Positions 1-8,480 of a stretch of 64,000 bases of DNA are shown one piece after another. Made by a program: the position numbers and the translations under genes. The stretch spans positions 2,366,001 through 2,430,000 of the forward strand of contig OX621241.1 in NCBI GenBank assembly GCA_951640165.1, in the 5' to 3' direction. Each line of letters starts with the position of its first letter. Position 1 is the stretch's first letter. The stretch is from Pseudoips prasinana (taxonomy: Eukaryota > Arthropoda > Insecta > Lepidoptera > Nolidae). The notes below the pieces were generated by a model, which made no database searches, was not told the origin of the DNA, and saw only the letters and a program-made list of their open reading frames with translations.

Positions 1-485
1 AAACCGACCAAGTGCGAATCGTACTCACACACGAAAGGCTCCGTACCATTATCTATAAAAACGAACAAAATAAAAAACTTGTGTGTACTTATGTACACGC
101 GTTAGAAGTTATACTTCTTAATATACAACTTGAACATAGTTATCAATTTTCATACCACCTAGAACTAACTTCATGCTATTAAATTTTTTGGTGTCGGTGT
201 GCGCGCGCATCGTAAAAATTCACTCTCATAATTTTTCTCCATCGCGCCAAAAGAAGTATAACTTCAAAAATCACGTTTATTGTATGGGAGCCTCCTTAAA
301 TTATTATTTTAGTTTTTATTGTATTTGTTGTTATAGCGGCAACAGAAATATATCATCTGTGAAAATTTCAAGTGTCTAACTATAACGGTTCATGAGATAC
401 AGCCTGCTGACAGACGGACAGACAGACAGACATCGAAGTCTTAGTAATAGGGTCCCGTTTTACCCTTTGGGTACGGCACCCTAAA
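1..485 (+). repeat. Lepidopteran dispersed repeat, copy 1
   Basis: It starts with CCAAGTGCGAATCG near base 8 and ends with an ACAGACGGACAGACAGACAG stretch, GGGTCCCGTTTTACCC, TTTGGGTACGG and ACCCTAAAAA. The same two ends occur again at 14612-14906. From general knowledge this is a very common lepidopteran dispersed repeat; I see no coding capacity and do not assign a class. A 68-codon open frame inside it is not considered a gene. Confidence 0.75.
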
Positions 486-556
486 AACGAAGACGCAGCG
501 TGGTCCTACAACATGGACCGATGATCTTGCGAGGGTCGCTTGAAGTTGCTGGATGT
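486..556 (+). pseudogene. RTE-type LINE 3' relic, left half
   Basis: In frame 3 of the plus strand this reads GPTTWTDDLARVA, a stop, then SCWM. It matches the WTDDL-x-KVAGSNWM block near the C-terminus of RTE-type reverse transcriptases. The reading breaks off at GGATGT where the tail of the minus-strand LINE begins, and resumes at about 5117 with the next expected block (IAQDRxLWR). The two halves are therefore one old insertion split by element 1. It has an internal stop and is non-functional. Confidence 0.65.
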
Positions 557-580
557 AAAGTAAAGTAAAGTAAAATACTC
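556..580 (-). repeat. Tandem 3' tail of element 1
   Basis: Three units of TAAAG (CTTTA in sense) lie between the target DNA and the conserved TACTCTTTATTGTACACC. The equivalent tail of element 2 is TAAGA repeated (TCTTA in sense). Short tandem tails instead of poly(A) are typical of CR1/L2-type LINEs. Confidence 0.8.
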
Positions 581-630
581 TTTATTGTACACCATAACTT
601 AAAATTAAAAAAAGAGCATACATAAATTAA

Positions 631-676
631 GTACAAAGGGCGGTCTTATCGCTACTGCGATTTCTTCCAGACAACC
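631..676 (-). promoter_or_regulatory. LINE 3'-UTR hairpin of element 1
   Basis: Read on the minus strand this is TTGTCTGGAAGAAATCGC, AGTA, GCGATAAGACCGCC. ATCGC and GCGAT form a short stem. Related motifs occur in element 2 (32297-32345) and in LINE remnants at 48133, 49586, 51061 and 57650. The position, just upstream of the tail, suggests an RNA signal for the reverse transcriptase; that role is inferred. Confidence 0.55.
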
Positions 677-890
677 AATTATGGAGTGGATAGATTAAGG
701 AAAGGGAAAACAGGGTAGGTAGGTGTAACAATAGGTCAACTTAATGTAAACATAAACTTATACAAATTAATAACAAAAAGTAAAAAAAGAAATTCATAGA
801 ATAATTTTAAAAAAAGTCTATAAAAGCAGGAATGCGCGAGAAAAAAAAACCAAAGGCGACAGCGGTAAATAAATATGCTTATACAGTAGT

Positions 891-3833
891 CTAGGCAGAT
901 AGATAATGTTTTTTAACATTATTTTTAAAAATATTTAACGATTGCGCTTTTCTTATTGTTAAGGGCAGTGCGTTCCACAGGCGCACAGCCTGCACTGTAA
1001 ATGATTTGCCGTAATAATCGGTGGAATGACTTGGCATTTGCAGTTTAAGGTTCTCTGATGACCTCAAGCATCTTGAATGTGTGTCATGTAGGAACTCGAA
1101 ACGTTCTTTAAGATAAGATGGTGATGAAGGATTAAACAGTATATTATAAAGAAGGGCTAAAATGTGAGTGTTCCGGCGAAGGCGAATAGGAAGCCACTTG
1201 AGCTGACGGCGATAATCAGAAACATGGTCATATTTGCGTAATCCAAATATAAACCTTATGCAGACATTTTGAAGCCGCTCAAGTTTGTCAAGTTGTGCTT
1301 CTGTGAGATCAAGATAGCTGGTATCGGCATAGTCAAGAATAGGAAGAAGGAGGGATTGTGCGAGCGCAATTTTTGTGGCAGTGGGTAGAAAGTTGCGTAG
1401 TCTTCGCAAGATCCCTGCTGAGGCAAAAACCTTACGACTAACTTCTTGTAGCTGTAGATCCCAGGATAACTTATTGTCTATATAAATTCCCAAGTTTTTT
1501 ACATTTTCCTTAAAAGATATTGTGATGTTGTTAAAGTAAACTGGTGGAACCTGAGACCAAGCTATCTTTGAAATTAACCTGGGGCTACCAACAACTGTAA
1601 CCTGCGTCTTTTCAGGATTAACAGTCAGCCCGTATTGAATACTCCAGGTGCAAACACGTCTTAGGTCCCCATTTAAGCTATCAATGGCCATCGGCAAATC
1701 GTTAAGCTCGGCTTGTGTATATATTTGCAGGTCATCTGCATAAAGGTGGTAGGAAGAATTAAGATTACTGGAAATAGTGTTAATAAATAACGCAAAGAGA
1801 AGCGGAGAAAGAACGCCACCCTGTGGTACGCCGACTACAGTATTGCGCCACGAAGATACACTATCCTGGACGCAAATGCGTTGCCGGCGGCCGAACAGGT
1901 AATCACGAAACCAATCGGTTGCCGTTGGAGATATGTTAAGAGATCTTAGTATTCCAATCAGAATTTCAAAATTCACTGTGTTAAAAGCATTACTGAAATC
2001 GAGTAATGAGAGGACAGTGAGTTTTCCTCTATCCATTCCCAGTCTGATATCATCAGTTATTTTAGTTAATGCAGTCGTTGTACTATGACCAGGGCGGAAG
2101 CCGGATTGGAAGGGATTAAGAAGAGAATTTTTACAGAGGAATGCACTAAGCTGGTTGGAAACCAATCGTTCAAGGACCTTGGAGAGTAGAGGAAGAATCG
2201 ATATAGGTCGGAACTCAGAAAAGGAAGAAGGATTAGGTTTTTTGGGTATTGGGATGATATGGGCGTCTTTCCACGAGGATGGGAATGTACTGCTGGATAT
2301 AGAGTAATTAAAGATATGGCAAAGAATGGGTAGGATCTCATCAAGGATAGGAGTGATCATATTACGACTAATGCAGTCACTGCCGATTGAGTTGGAAGTG
2401 ATAGACAGAACCGATTTCTTAACATCACAAGCAGCAAACTGATTAAATCTAAAAGAGCTATAATCAGGGGTTGGAAGTGATGAAAGATTACGTAAGGTAT
2501 TGCTTAAGGTAGTCCTATCACAACTGGACGAAGGAGTAAAGTGTTGATTTAATGCATTAACATCGAAGTTTATAGGAGTTTGATCTTGACGTGATTTTCC
2601 AATCCCCATAGAATTTAGAAATTTCCAGACCTTGGCTGGATCACCATTTTCAACAGATTGATGGATATGTTGGCGTTGTGCATTTCTACACACCTTATTG
2701 CTGAGACATCTTAAAGATACATATTTTTCCCAATTGGAAACACTTGGCCGACTATTGTACCTAGCTTTAGCTGCAACTTTTTTCCCCATAATAGATTTAA
2801 TATTATCTGTAAGCCATGGTGCCGGTAAATGTTTAATTTTAATTGGGCGGATAGGAGCATGAAAGTCATAGAGCTGTGTCAATTGGGACGCAAAATAATT
2901 AACTTTGACGTCGATGGAGTCAGCGTTAATAAGCGGTGCCCAATTTATGTCGGTAGCGTCTTTACGAAGAGCAGTCAGATCCATACCAGCAAAACTGCGC
3001 TGCAGAAGGGTCCTTGACTTAGCCTTGGGAGGACGAATTTTGTACGAAACGAATATGAGATCATGATATGAAAAAGCTTCCGCCGAGCATTGGCCATGCT
3101 TAGAGACTCTTTGAGTTGAAGAAACAAGAATTAAATCTAACAGTGAAGGTGTGGAATTAGGAAAATGATGCGTGGAATTAAGTGGAAGCAAGACCAAGTT
3201 GGTGGAAGCAGCGATAGTGCGTAGAGAATTAGAGCGAGTGTCATTTTTAAGGAGACATGTATTAAAGTCTCCCATGATTATGGTTTGACTATAAGAGGGT
3301 GTCATCTGTTCAAGGATATTTTCCAGCGACGAAAAGTAGTTAATGCGCAATGATGGGCAATAGTAGACACCAAGAAGGGCTTTAGAGTGCTGAAGTTCGA
3401 CCTCTAGGAAGAGGTGCTCGCCAGCATTGGACGGTGGAGGTTGTGCCGAGATACTAACTATAGAAAACGAAATATGAGCTCGTAAGTAGATGGCAACACC
3501 GCCACCGCGGCCATGTGTGCGATCGTTTCTGATCAGTTTAAAGCCCGGAAGTGAGTAAGAAGTAGAAGGTAGACATGGCTTAAGCCAGGATTCTGAAACA
3601 AGAATTGCATGAATATTCTTACAGTCAAACGAGGCCAGCATATCAGAATAATGAGCCGGAATACTTTGTGCATTAATATGGACTACATTAAGATTTTTTG
3701 GTACATCAGAGAACTGTGAAGCAAGAGTTTCGGCAAGAGAAGGAATACTAGAAAAACTATCATCATCGCTGTTAGCCGAGAAAAAATCATCTAAGTTGCT
3801 ATCATTACTGCTTTCAGACATAAAACTAAACAA
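891..3833 (-). CDS. ORF2: APE endonuclease and reverse transcriptase
   Basis: This 980-residue protein would nick target DNA and copy the element RNA by target-primed reverse transcription. An APE-type endonuclease spans about residues 45-265: VHINAQSIPAH, SESWLKP, GRGGGVAIYLR, IIMGDFNTC (about 186) and SYHDLIF. In that last motif the usual SDH triad reads S-Y-H, followed by D. The reverse transcriptase spans about 510-770: FRPISILPLLSKVLERL, FQSGFRPGHST, motif A LLDFSNAFN, motif B GVPQGGVLSPLLF, motif C YADD (about 696), and NLGIYIDNKLSW. The C-terminal tail (LQNVCIRFIFGLRKYDHV and LWNALPLTIRKAQS) is typical of CR1/L2-type elements; there is no RNase H. Length is normal for the family. The ATG at 3833 begins MFSFMSESSNDSN; the second ATG, four codons on, is also possible. 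No internal stops are present, so it could encode active enzyme. Confidence 0.9.
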   Translation of the reverse strand: MFSFMSESSNDSNLDDFFSANSDDDSFSSIPSLAETLASQFSDVPKNLNVVHINAQSIPAHYSDMLASFDCKNIHAILVSESWLKPCLPSTSYSLPGFKLIRNDRTHGRGGGVAIYLRAHISFSIVSISAQPPPSNAGEHLFLEVELQHSKALLGVYYCPSLRINYFSSLENILEQMTPSYSQTIIMGDFNTCLLKNDTRSNSLRTIAASTNLVLLPLNSTHHFPNSTPSLLDLILVSSTQRVSKHGQCSAEAFSYHDLIFVSYKIRPPKAKSRTLLQRSFAGMDLTALRKDATDINWAPLINADSIDVKVNYFASQLTQLYDFHAPIRPIKIKHLPAPWLTDNIKSIMGKKVAAKARYNSRPSVSNWEKYVSLRCLSNKVCRNAQRQHIHQSVENGDPAKVWKFLNSMGIGKSRQDQTPINFDVNALNQHFTPSSSCDRTTLSNTLRNLSSLPTPDYSSFRFNQFAACDVKKSVLSITSNSIGSDCISRNMITPILDEILPILCHIFNYSISSSTFPSSWKDAHIIPIPKKPNPSSFSEFRPISILPLLSKVLERLVSNQLSAFLCKNSLLNPFQSGFRPGHSTTTALTKITDDIRLGMDRGKLTVLSLLDFSNAFNTVNFEILIGILRSLNISPTATDWFRDYLFGRRQRICVQDSVSSWRNTVVGVPQGGVLSPLLFALFINTISSNLNSSYHLYADDLQIYTQAELNDLPMAIDSLNGDLRRVCTWSIQYGLTVNPEKTQVTVVGSPRLISKIAWSQVPPVYFNNITISFKENVKNLGIYIDNKLSWDLQLQEVSRKVFASAGILRRLRNFLPTATKIALAQSLLLPILDYADTSYLDLTEAQLDKLERLQNVCIRFIFGLRKYDHVSDYRRQLKWLPIRLRRNTHILALLYNILFNPSSPSYLKERFEFLHDTHSRCLRSSENLKLQMPSHSTDYYGKSFTVQAVRLWNALPLTIRKAQSLNIFKNNVKKHYLSA

Positions 3834-4187
3834 AAAATAATATATTTATATTAACTATATTAAAATACTCTTCTAACTATATTAAGTACGAATGCACCCA
3901 CCAGATGAGTGCAGAATAATAGGGTTTTAGTTTAATTACTTACAACACCGTCCGAAGGAACTAACACTACATCAACAAGAATAAACACAAAGCAACTGAA
4001 AGTAACTAAACGCACGTGACAGTTTAGAAATTGTTCATGTCAAAATTGTCAAATAGAATAAACTGTGTGGATAATTATTATTGTTGTCATGTAGGTAATT
4101 TATAAATAATGATAATTATTGTAGTGTAGGCAAGTGGGAAAGATATAAATGTAAACAAATGTTAACAAAACCAAAATAAATGAGAAA
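3834..4187 (-). other. ORF1-ORF2 spacer of element 1
   Basis: This 354-bp AT-rich stretch separates the ORF1 stop from the ORF2 start and contains no long open frame. Many LINEs have overlapping or closely spaced ORFs, so ORF2 translation here would need reinitiation over a long gap, an internal entry site or a separate transcript. No motif shows which. Confidence 0.6.
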
Positions 4188-4952
4188 TTACTTTTTCGAG
4201 GCCGCCGGCCGTTTGGACTTCGTAATTTTAGACGGCGCCGCAACCGGTACGGGAGCAGAAACTGCGGGACATTCTATTTGCTCCAGATCTCTGTAACAGG
4301 TCACTTCTTTACGTACCCCGTCAGAAACCATCATGTAAAAAAGTCCATCACGAGTGAAGCATTTATCGACGCCCAGTTGTTCGCGCATTTTCACAAATAA
4401 TTGGTGACGAGCCTTCGTTAGAAATTCGGATATTGTGATACCGGATCCTTTAAGCTTTGTCTTCGAGAACCAGATTTTGTCTCGCCGAGTGACATCATGC
4501 AACTTTATAAGTATCGGCCTGTGCTTGTTAGAGGTCGCGCGTCCCATTCGATGGCAACGACTAATGTCACCAACCGAAAACCCTTCGATCTTCAGTTTGG
4601 ATTGAATAACTTCCGCCACTAACTTCACAGTGTCCTCACTCTGCACCTCAGCAACTCCATGGACCAAGAGTATTTTTCGTCGTTGCCGCCTCTCCAAATG
4701 ATCCACAGTTTGCACAGTTTGAGCGAACACCTCTGCCTGCTTTTGGAGGTTATCAAGAGATTCCAGAACGAATTTTTGAAATGATGAAAAATCTGCAGCC
4801 AGGCTGGATGCTGGTGTTGGTGATTTATTCAGCTCTTGTTTGAACATTGCCATTTGTGTGGAAAACAATTCTCTCAGTTGAACAATCTCCAGGACAGATG
4901 CCATGTTGTAGTTTTGTAATAAGTGCTTAAATAGTGAAAGTAAAACACTCAC
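4188..4952 (-). CDS. ORF1: coiled-coil/RRM RNA-binding protein
   Basis: This protein is up to 254 residues. It is likely the nucleic-acid chaperone of element 1, coating its RNA as L1-type ORF1p does. Residues 17-95 are rich in Gln, Glu and hydrophobics and probably form a coiled coil. RRQRRKILLVHGVAEV to about KTKLKGSGI resembles the RRM-like fold of L1-type ORF1 proteins (HGV...HRMGR...RPILIKL). SEFLTKARHQLF and the following part resemble the C-terminal domain. The tail is basic (SKITKSKRPAASKK). No CCHC knuckles are present. The frame opens at the ATG at 4952, but the ATG sixteen codons later (AACATGGCATC, MASVLEIVQ) has a better context and starts at the coiled coil, so I favour it. ORF1 of element 2 aligns over the RRM and C-terminal parts. 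Confidence 0.85.
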   Translation of the reverse strand: MSVLLSLFKHLLQNYNMASVLEIVQLRELFSTQMAMFKQELNKSPTPASSLAADFSSFQKFVLESLDNLQKQAEVFAQTVQTVDHLERRQRRKILLVHGVAEVQSEDTVKLVAEVIQSKLKIEGFSVGDISRCHRMGRATSNKHRPILIKLHDVTRRDKIWFSKTKLKGSGITISEFLTKARHQLFVKMREQLGVDKCFTRDGLFYMMVSDGVRKEVTCYRDLEQIECPAVSAPVPVAAPSKITKSKRPAASKK

Positions 4953-5116
4953 TGGTAGGTAATCAGTTCTAATAAATGATATTTACAGTGCACATAAGTA
5001 ATTAATTAGATAAACTATATTTTTTACAATTAAAAGTAGAGAGCTAAAAATTATACACCTATTATATCAGACTACCCCCGACCAAAAAAAGTGATAGCGC
5101 AAGATAAAAAAGTGAA

Positions 5117-5206
5117 GATGTGTATAGCGCAAGACCGGCAATTGTGGAGATCTATGGGGGAGGCTTTTGTCCAGCTGTGGGCGTCTTTCAGCTGATATGA
5201 TGATGT
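5117..5206 (+). pseudogene. RTE-type LINE 3' relic, right half
   Basis: The plus strand reads IAQDRQLWRSMGEAFVQLWA, then SFS, a stop and Y-D-D. This is the well-known last block of RTE reverse transcriptases followed by a TGATGATG-type tail. It continues the relic at 486-556 on the other side of element 1. Confidence 0.7.
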
Positions 5207-5234
5207 ACTAAAGCTGATGGACGTTTGCATGATA

Positions 5235-5410
5235 TCTCGCCGGTTGTGTCGGATAGTCCCATCGGTTTACGGAAACAAAGGAATAAAGACACACATTCAC
5301 ACACTTAAGCTATACCTACTTCTTTATTATGTCTTGTGTAGTTGGCTAATCTCCGGTGAGCTTGGCCACCGTACTAGAAATTCGGTCAGAAGTGCTATTA
5401 CTAAGGAAAT
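5235..5410 (+). mobile_element. SINE-B fragment, 5' truncated
   Basis: It contains GGTTGTGTCGG, GTCCCATCGG, ACACATTCACACACTT, TGGCTAATCTC, GGCCACCG and AATTCGGTCAG in the order seen in the complete SINE-B at 15648-16020. The tRNA-like head is missing. The open frame across it (5217-5444) is not a gene. Confidence 0.6.
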
Positions 5411-5555
5411 AGAAACATTTAAAATAACACTTGGCTTGTATTGAAAACTATTAATAAGCTATTAGTTAGCATGTTTCGCGACTGTTTCTTTAGGTTCGAC
5501 AGTTGGTTGGGCGGCGACGGGGGCGGGGTGTGGTGCAAGTGATAAGAGTCAGAGG

Positions 5556-5772
5556 GTAATTTAAGCAATAACTTGATACGAGCTAGCTAAATATCAATGC
5601 TATAATAAAATAAATTTTATAAATGTTTTCATACAATGTGTACCTAAATATCTGTTACTAGAAATTATAATGTATACAACTATATTACTACAAACATGTT
5701 CTGACTATTTACAAGCGCTTTTTTAAAGTCTACGTGAATAAAAACCTTTTTTATTTTATTTTATTTATTTTT
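5556..5772 (+). mobile_element. LINE family T 3' end
   Basis: This is a 3'-UTR remnant: TTGATACGAGCTAGCTAAAT, ACTATTTACAAGCGC, TTTAAAGTCTACGTGAATAA and AAACC, with a TTTTA/TTTATT tail. Other copies lie at 19322-19675 and 24975-25460 (minus), 48226-48540 (plus), 53695-53865 (minus) and 63645-63720 (plus). No coding part remains. Confidence 0.7.
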
Positions 5773-5848
5773 CTGTTGGTTATTGTTATATTTTCAATTG
5801 GCATTTTATTCAAAATTTATGTTACAAAACGCTATTTATTATTTTTTT

Positions 5849-6023
5849 AAAGGATATTAAAATATATGTGACGAAACAGACCGCACGGACGGACAAATTC
5901 AAAATATTTTGTTGCTTTAATTACTGTTTTTAAACTGTGTTTTTTTAATACAGTTGTGAGCTTGACAAGTACAAGTGTATGTAAATACCCAAGTGCTGAA
6001 TAAATTTCATTTTTTTCATTTAA
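5849..6023 (+). mobile_element. LINE family U 3' end
   Basis: It is nearly identical to 45941-46110: ATATATGTGACGAAACAGA, CGCACGGACGGAC, GAGCTTGACAAGTACAAGTG and GCTGAATAAATTTCATT. It ends in a TTTCATT repeat, as a LINE 3' tail would. No coding sequence remains. Confidence 0.65.
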
Positions 6024-6189
6024 TTAAGTACTTAATCATATAAATACACTAAACAACTTAACTATATAACGTTTTATAGGCAATGGCTATCTCATATAGA
6101 GCCCAAGCCGCCCAGTTAGCATCTGATATGCTTTTGTTGTTTAGTCCACCGGGAGATGGCACCCACAGTGTCACGTGGCCTAGTTATTT

Positions 6190-6282
6190 AGAGTAATCCT
6201 CGCTGGCTGCTTTCCTAGATGTTGAGGGCGCCTTTGACAAAACTATCTTCCACAGCACCAGCATTGCCTTCGAGAAACATGG
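6190..6282 (+). pseudogene. Reverse transcriptase fragment (motif A)
   Basis: The plus strand reads AAFLDVEGAFDKTIFHSTS, then IAFEKHGVV. This is the motif-A region of Jockey/R1-like reverse transcriptases (LDxEGAFDNTSFxxI). It abuts, in opposite orientation, an RT fragment that would lie just upstream in a normal element, so the two pieces belong to one rearranged copy. Confidence 0.6.
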
Positions 6283-6550
6283 TGTTGTTTCAACTGTACC
6301 GGTTGGCGTTCTACTGTTTGTTAATTGGTTTCACCCGAACAGATCCGTCTCCAATATGTCGATCACCCAGCCTCCCCAGGTTCTTCAGCAGGAAAGATGA
6401 CAGACATATGGGTCTATATGCTATATGATTGTGTGTAATCAGTTTCACCCGGTTTAAATATGACTTTTACTTTGCACCATGCCAGTGGTACACACTCATA
6501 TGCTATGCAAGCTTGGTAGATCTCGAGTAACCATGGTGAGAGGTAGGTTA
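6283..6550 (-). pseudogene. Reverse transcriptase N-terminal fragment, inverted
   Basis: On the minus strand the pieces WLLEIYQACIAYECVPLAW and KVIFKPGETDYTQS, then after a frameshift RPICLSSFLLKNLGRLGDRH, and after a second shift TVETT, correspond to the RT fingers of Jockey/R1-like LINEs. They run up to the STETAL box. The next domain block follows in the opposite direction (6190-6282). Stops and shifts make it non-functional. Confidence 0.6.
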
Positions 6551-8263
6551 CCCCCCATTGCAGCAGAGCAGGGCTTTATTACTTTCTTTATCCTTTATAT
6601 TTTCTCTGTTTTGTTTTCTAGACATATGTATTAAAATACGAACCTTATTATACTTTCTAGAATTTTTTTATTCACTCTACTGTACTCTCTTTAGTACTAA
6701 TTATAAGAAAAGCATTAAGAAATTGTATTTGATAGAACAAGCATATAAAACATAAGCTTTGAAGCATAATATTTAATTGAATTTCGTAGAATTCAAGGCC
6801 GGTATAACCATAATTACTTATTTATGTGAGCAGTTCCAAAAATGAGTGGGATGTGGTAAAATTAATAGGCGTATAAGTACACCTACTAATTTTCCTTAAT
6901 TCCCATATTTATAAGGAAATATAATTAACTAAATAGATAACATATGTAAACCGAAATGCCCATAAATAGAAAATTTAAATTCGTTACTCAGAGACACTAT
7001 TAGTTTCATAAAATCAACATTAACCTCGTTTTTAATCAAGAATATCAATATTTTGTCATAAACATATCAACGTAATTATAAAAATGACATAATTTATGCT
7101 TCGTATCTCGTAATTAATTAGAGATTGTATAGCTACCTGTTTTAGTTCATGTAAATTATAAATTAATGAACTTCATTAATATTCTGATGTAAAAGTGGCA
7201 TTTTAAAAGTATTTGAGAGGCATAAAGTCGAATATTTTTACAATGTCAGTTTGTTTATTTAAACATGTTAATTACCTATTTATACATTAAAAATTATGCA
7301 CATCCCATCTTTATATGTACTTGTGCTTATTATTTTACTGTTGTTCTGCTTTATTTAAATTAAATTCCTGTATTCTATAATTTTACTTAATATGGAAAAG
7401 GAAAATGACAAAGAGATTATTTGGAAAAGAAGTCAATTTGTACAAATTAAAAAAAAGAAGTTCCGTCCTAGGCCATGAACGGTTCTGCCACAATCACTTT
7501 TTCTGCTACATTTTATTGATTCGTGGTGGCCAGGACTAAAACAATTTAATAAAGAAACATTTTATTTCTCGGCAATCTGTTTTCAGCCAATATTTTTTTA
7601 ATGTTATAAAATAATTTAATTTTTATGGAAACACTGACATATTTATATTACATTTAAAAGCGCCATTGAGACTATTCCTATCTTTATTATGATCTAGAAA
7701 TAAAAACGTACAGCTATTAACAGTGTTTTATTATTATTTCCGCTAAACACCAAAATAAAACGCATGTCTACGGTGTCATAAATAATAAATATTATTAATA
7801 GACTTTTATTACACGTAAATATATATTTATATCAAAATATATTGTGAGAGAACTGAAAAATTTATTGCTCGTCATAATTGTTTACATTCGTATTTCAATG
7901 GTTTTACGTAATATTTTTTTTCAGTCACTATTATTAGGTTTATGACAGTTATAATACAAAATATTTATATTCACATCGTAACATCTACGTTTATTTATTC
8001 GTTTATAAAAAATTGCGATTATTTAATATCACACATGCCGCACAAAACACCACATTTGCGTTGAAAATAAATGCACTGTTGTCAATGATTTCTTGTTAAA
8101 TATTTTTCATTGCTAATTTGGCTTATCTATAAATAATGCTTTGAATATTTATTTGCGACTTGCATTTGTTGGATTTTTATATATTTCTAAGGTAAATAAA
8201 ATCGCTAATGAATTCGAATCCTAAGTTTTAAGTATTTTGTTATCGTTTGGTCTTTGATTACCC
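6551..8263. other. AT-rich DNA without recognised features
   Basis: Very AT-rich unique-looking sequence. I see no coding frame, repeat family or palindrome that I can defend, apart from short A/T runs. Confidence 0.5.
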
Positions 8264-8480
8264 TAGTGCCAGAGTTGTTCAAGCTGCCCATTAGGCCTCT
8301 AATATGGCTTAATGACTGCTGTCAAATGACTAAAACTGGGACCGCCAGGTTAAAGTGCTCACCAAAGCACGAAGAAATTAAACTACTCAATTGGTATCCC
8401 ATTTATACACTGACCGCGTGCCTATGTACTTAACCTCAACAGTCATTTATAGAACCGTTGAGGGTGACTGATAACGAATG
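8264..8480 (+). repeat. Repeat F, diverged copy
   Basis: It carries the ordered landmarks of repeat F: CCCTAGTGCCAGAGTTGTTC, a proline-box-like AAGCTGCCCATTAGGCC, GACTGCTGTCAAATGACTA, GGGACCG, AAGCACG, AAATTAAAC and a terminal TTAACCTCAACAG. The best reference copies are at 19130-19318 (plus) and 38800-39018 (minus). Its class is unknown; it has no coding capacity. Confidence 0.6.

Larger units (their letters stand above)
557..5116 (-). mobile_element. Full-length CR1/L2-like LINE (element 1)
   Basis: This non-LTR retrotransposon is read on the minus strand. From 5' to 3' it has a leader (to about 4953), ORF1 (4952-4188), a 354-bp spacer, ORF2 (3833-891) and a 3' UTR ending in an AATAAAGAGTA segment plus a TACTT/CTTTA tandem tail at 556-580. 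It has no LTRs and no poly(A). The short tandem tail and the FRPISILP, LLDFSNAFN and YADD motifs place it in the CR1/L2/Daphne part of the Jockey superfamily; I cannot fix the clade by eye. It interrupts an RTE relic, with GATGT on both sides as a possible target-site duplication. The exact 5' end is uncertain between about 5085 and 5117, because ATAGCGCAAGA occurs twice there. Both ORFs are open, which suggests a young, possibly active copy. Confidence 0.8.

Noticed and set aside
5217..5444. 75-codon frame starting MDVCMISRR
   Set aside because: It overlaps a SINE-B fragment and is explained by it.
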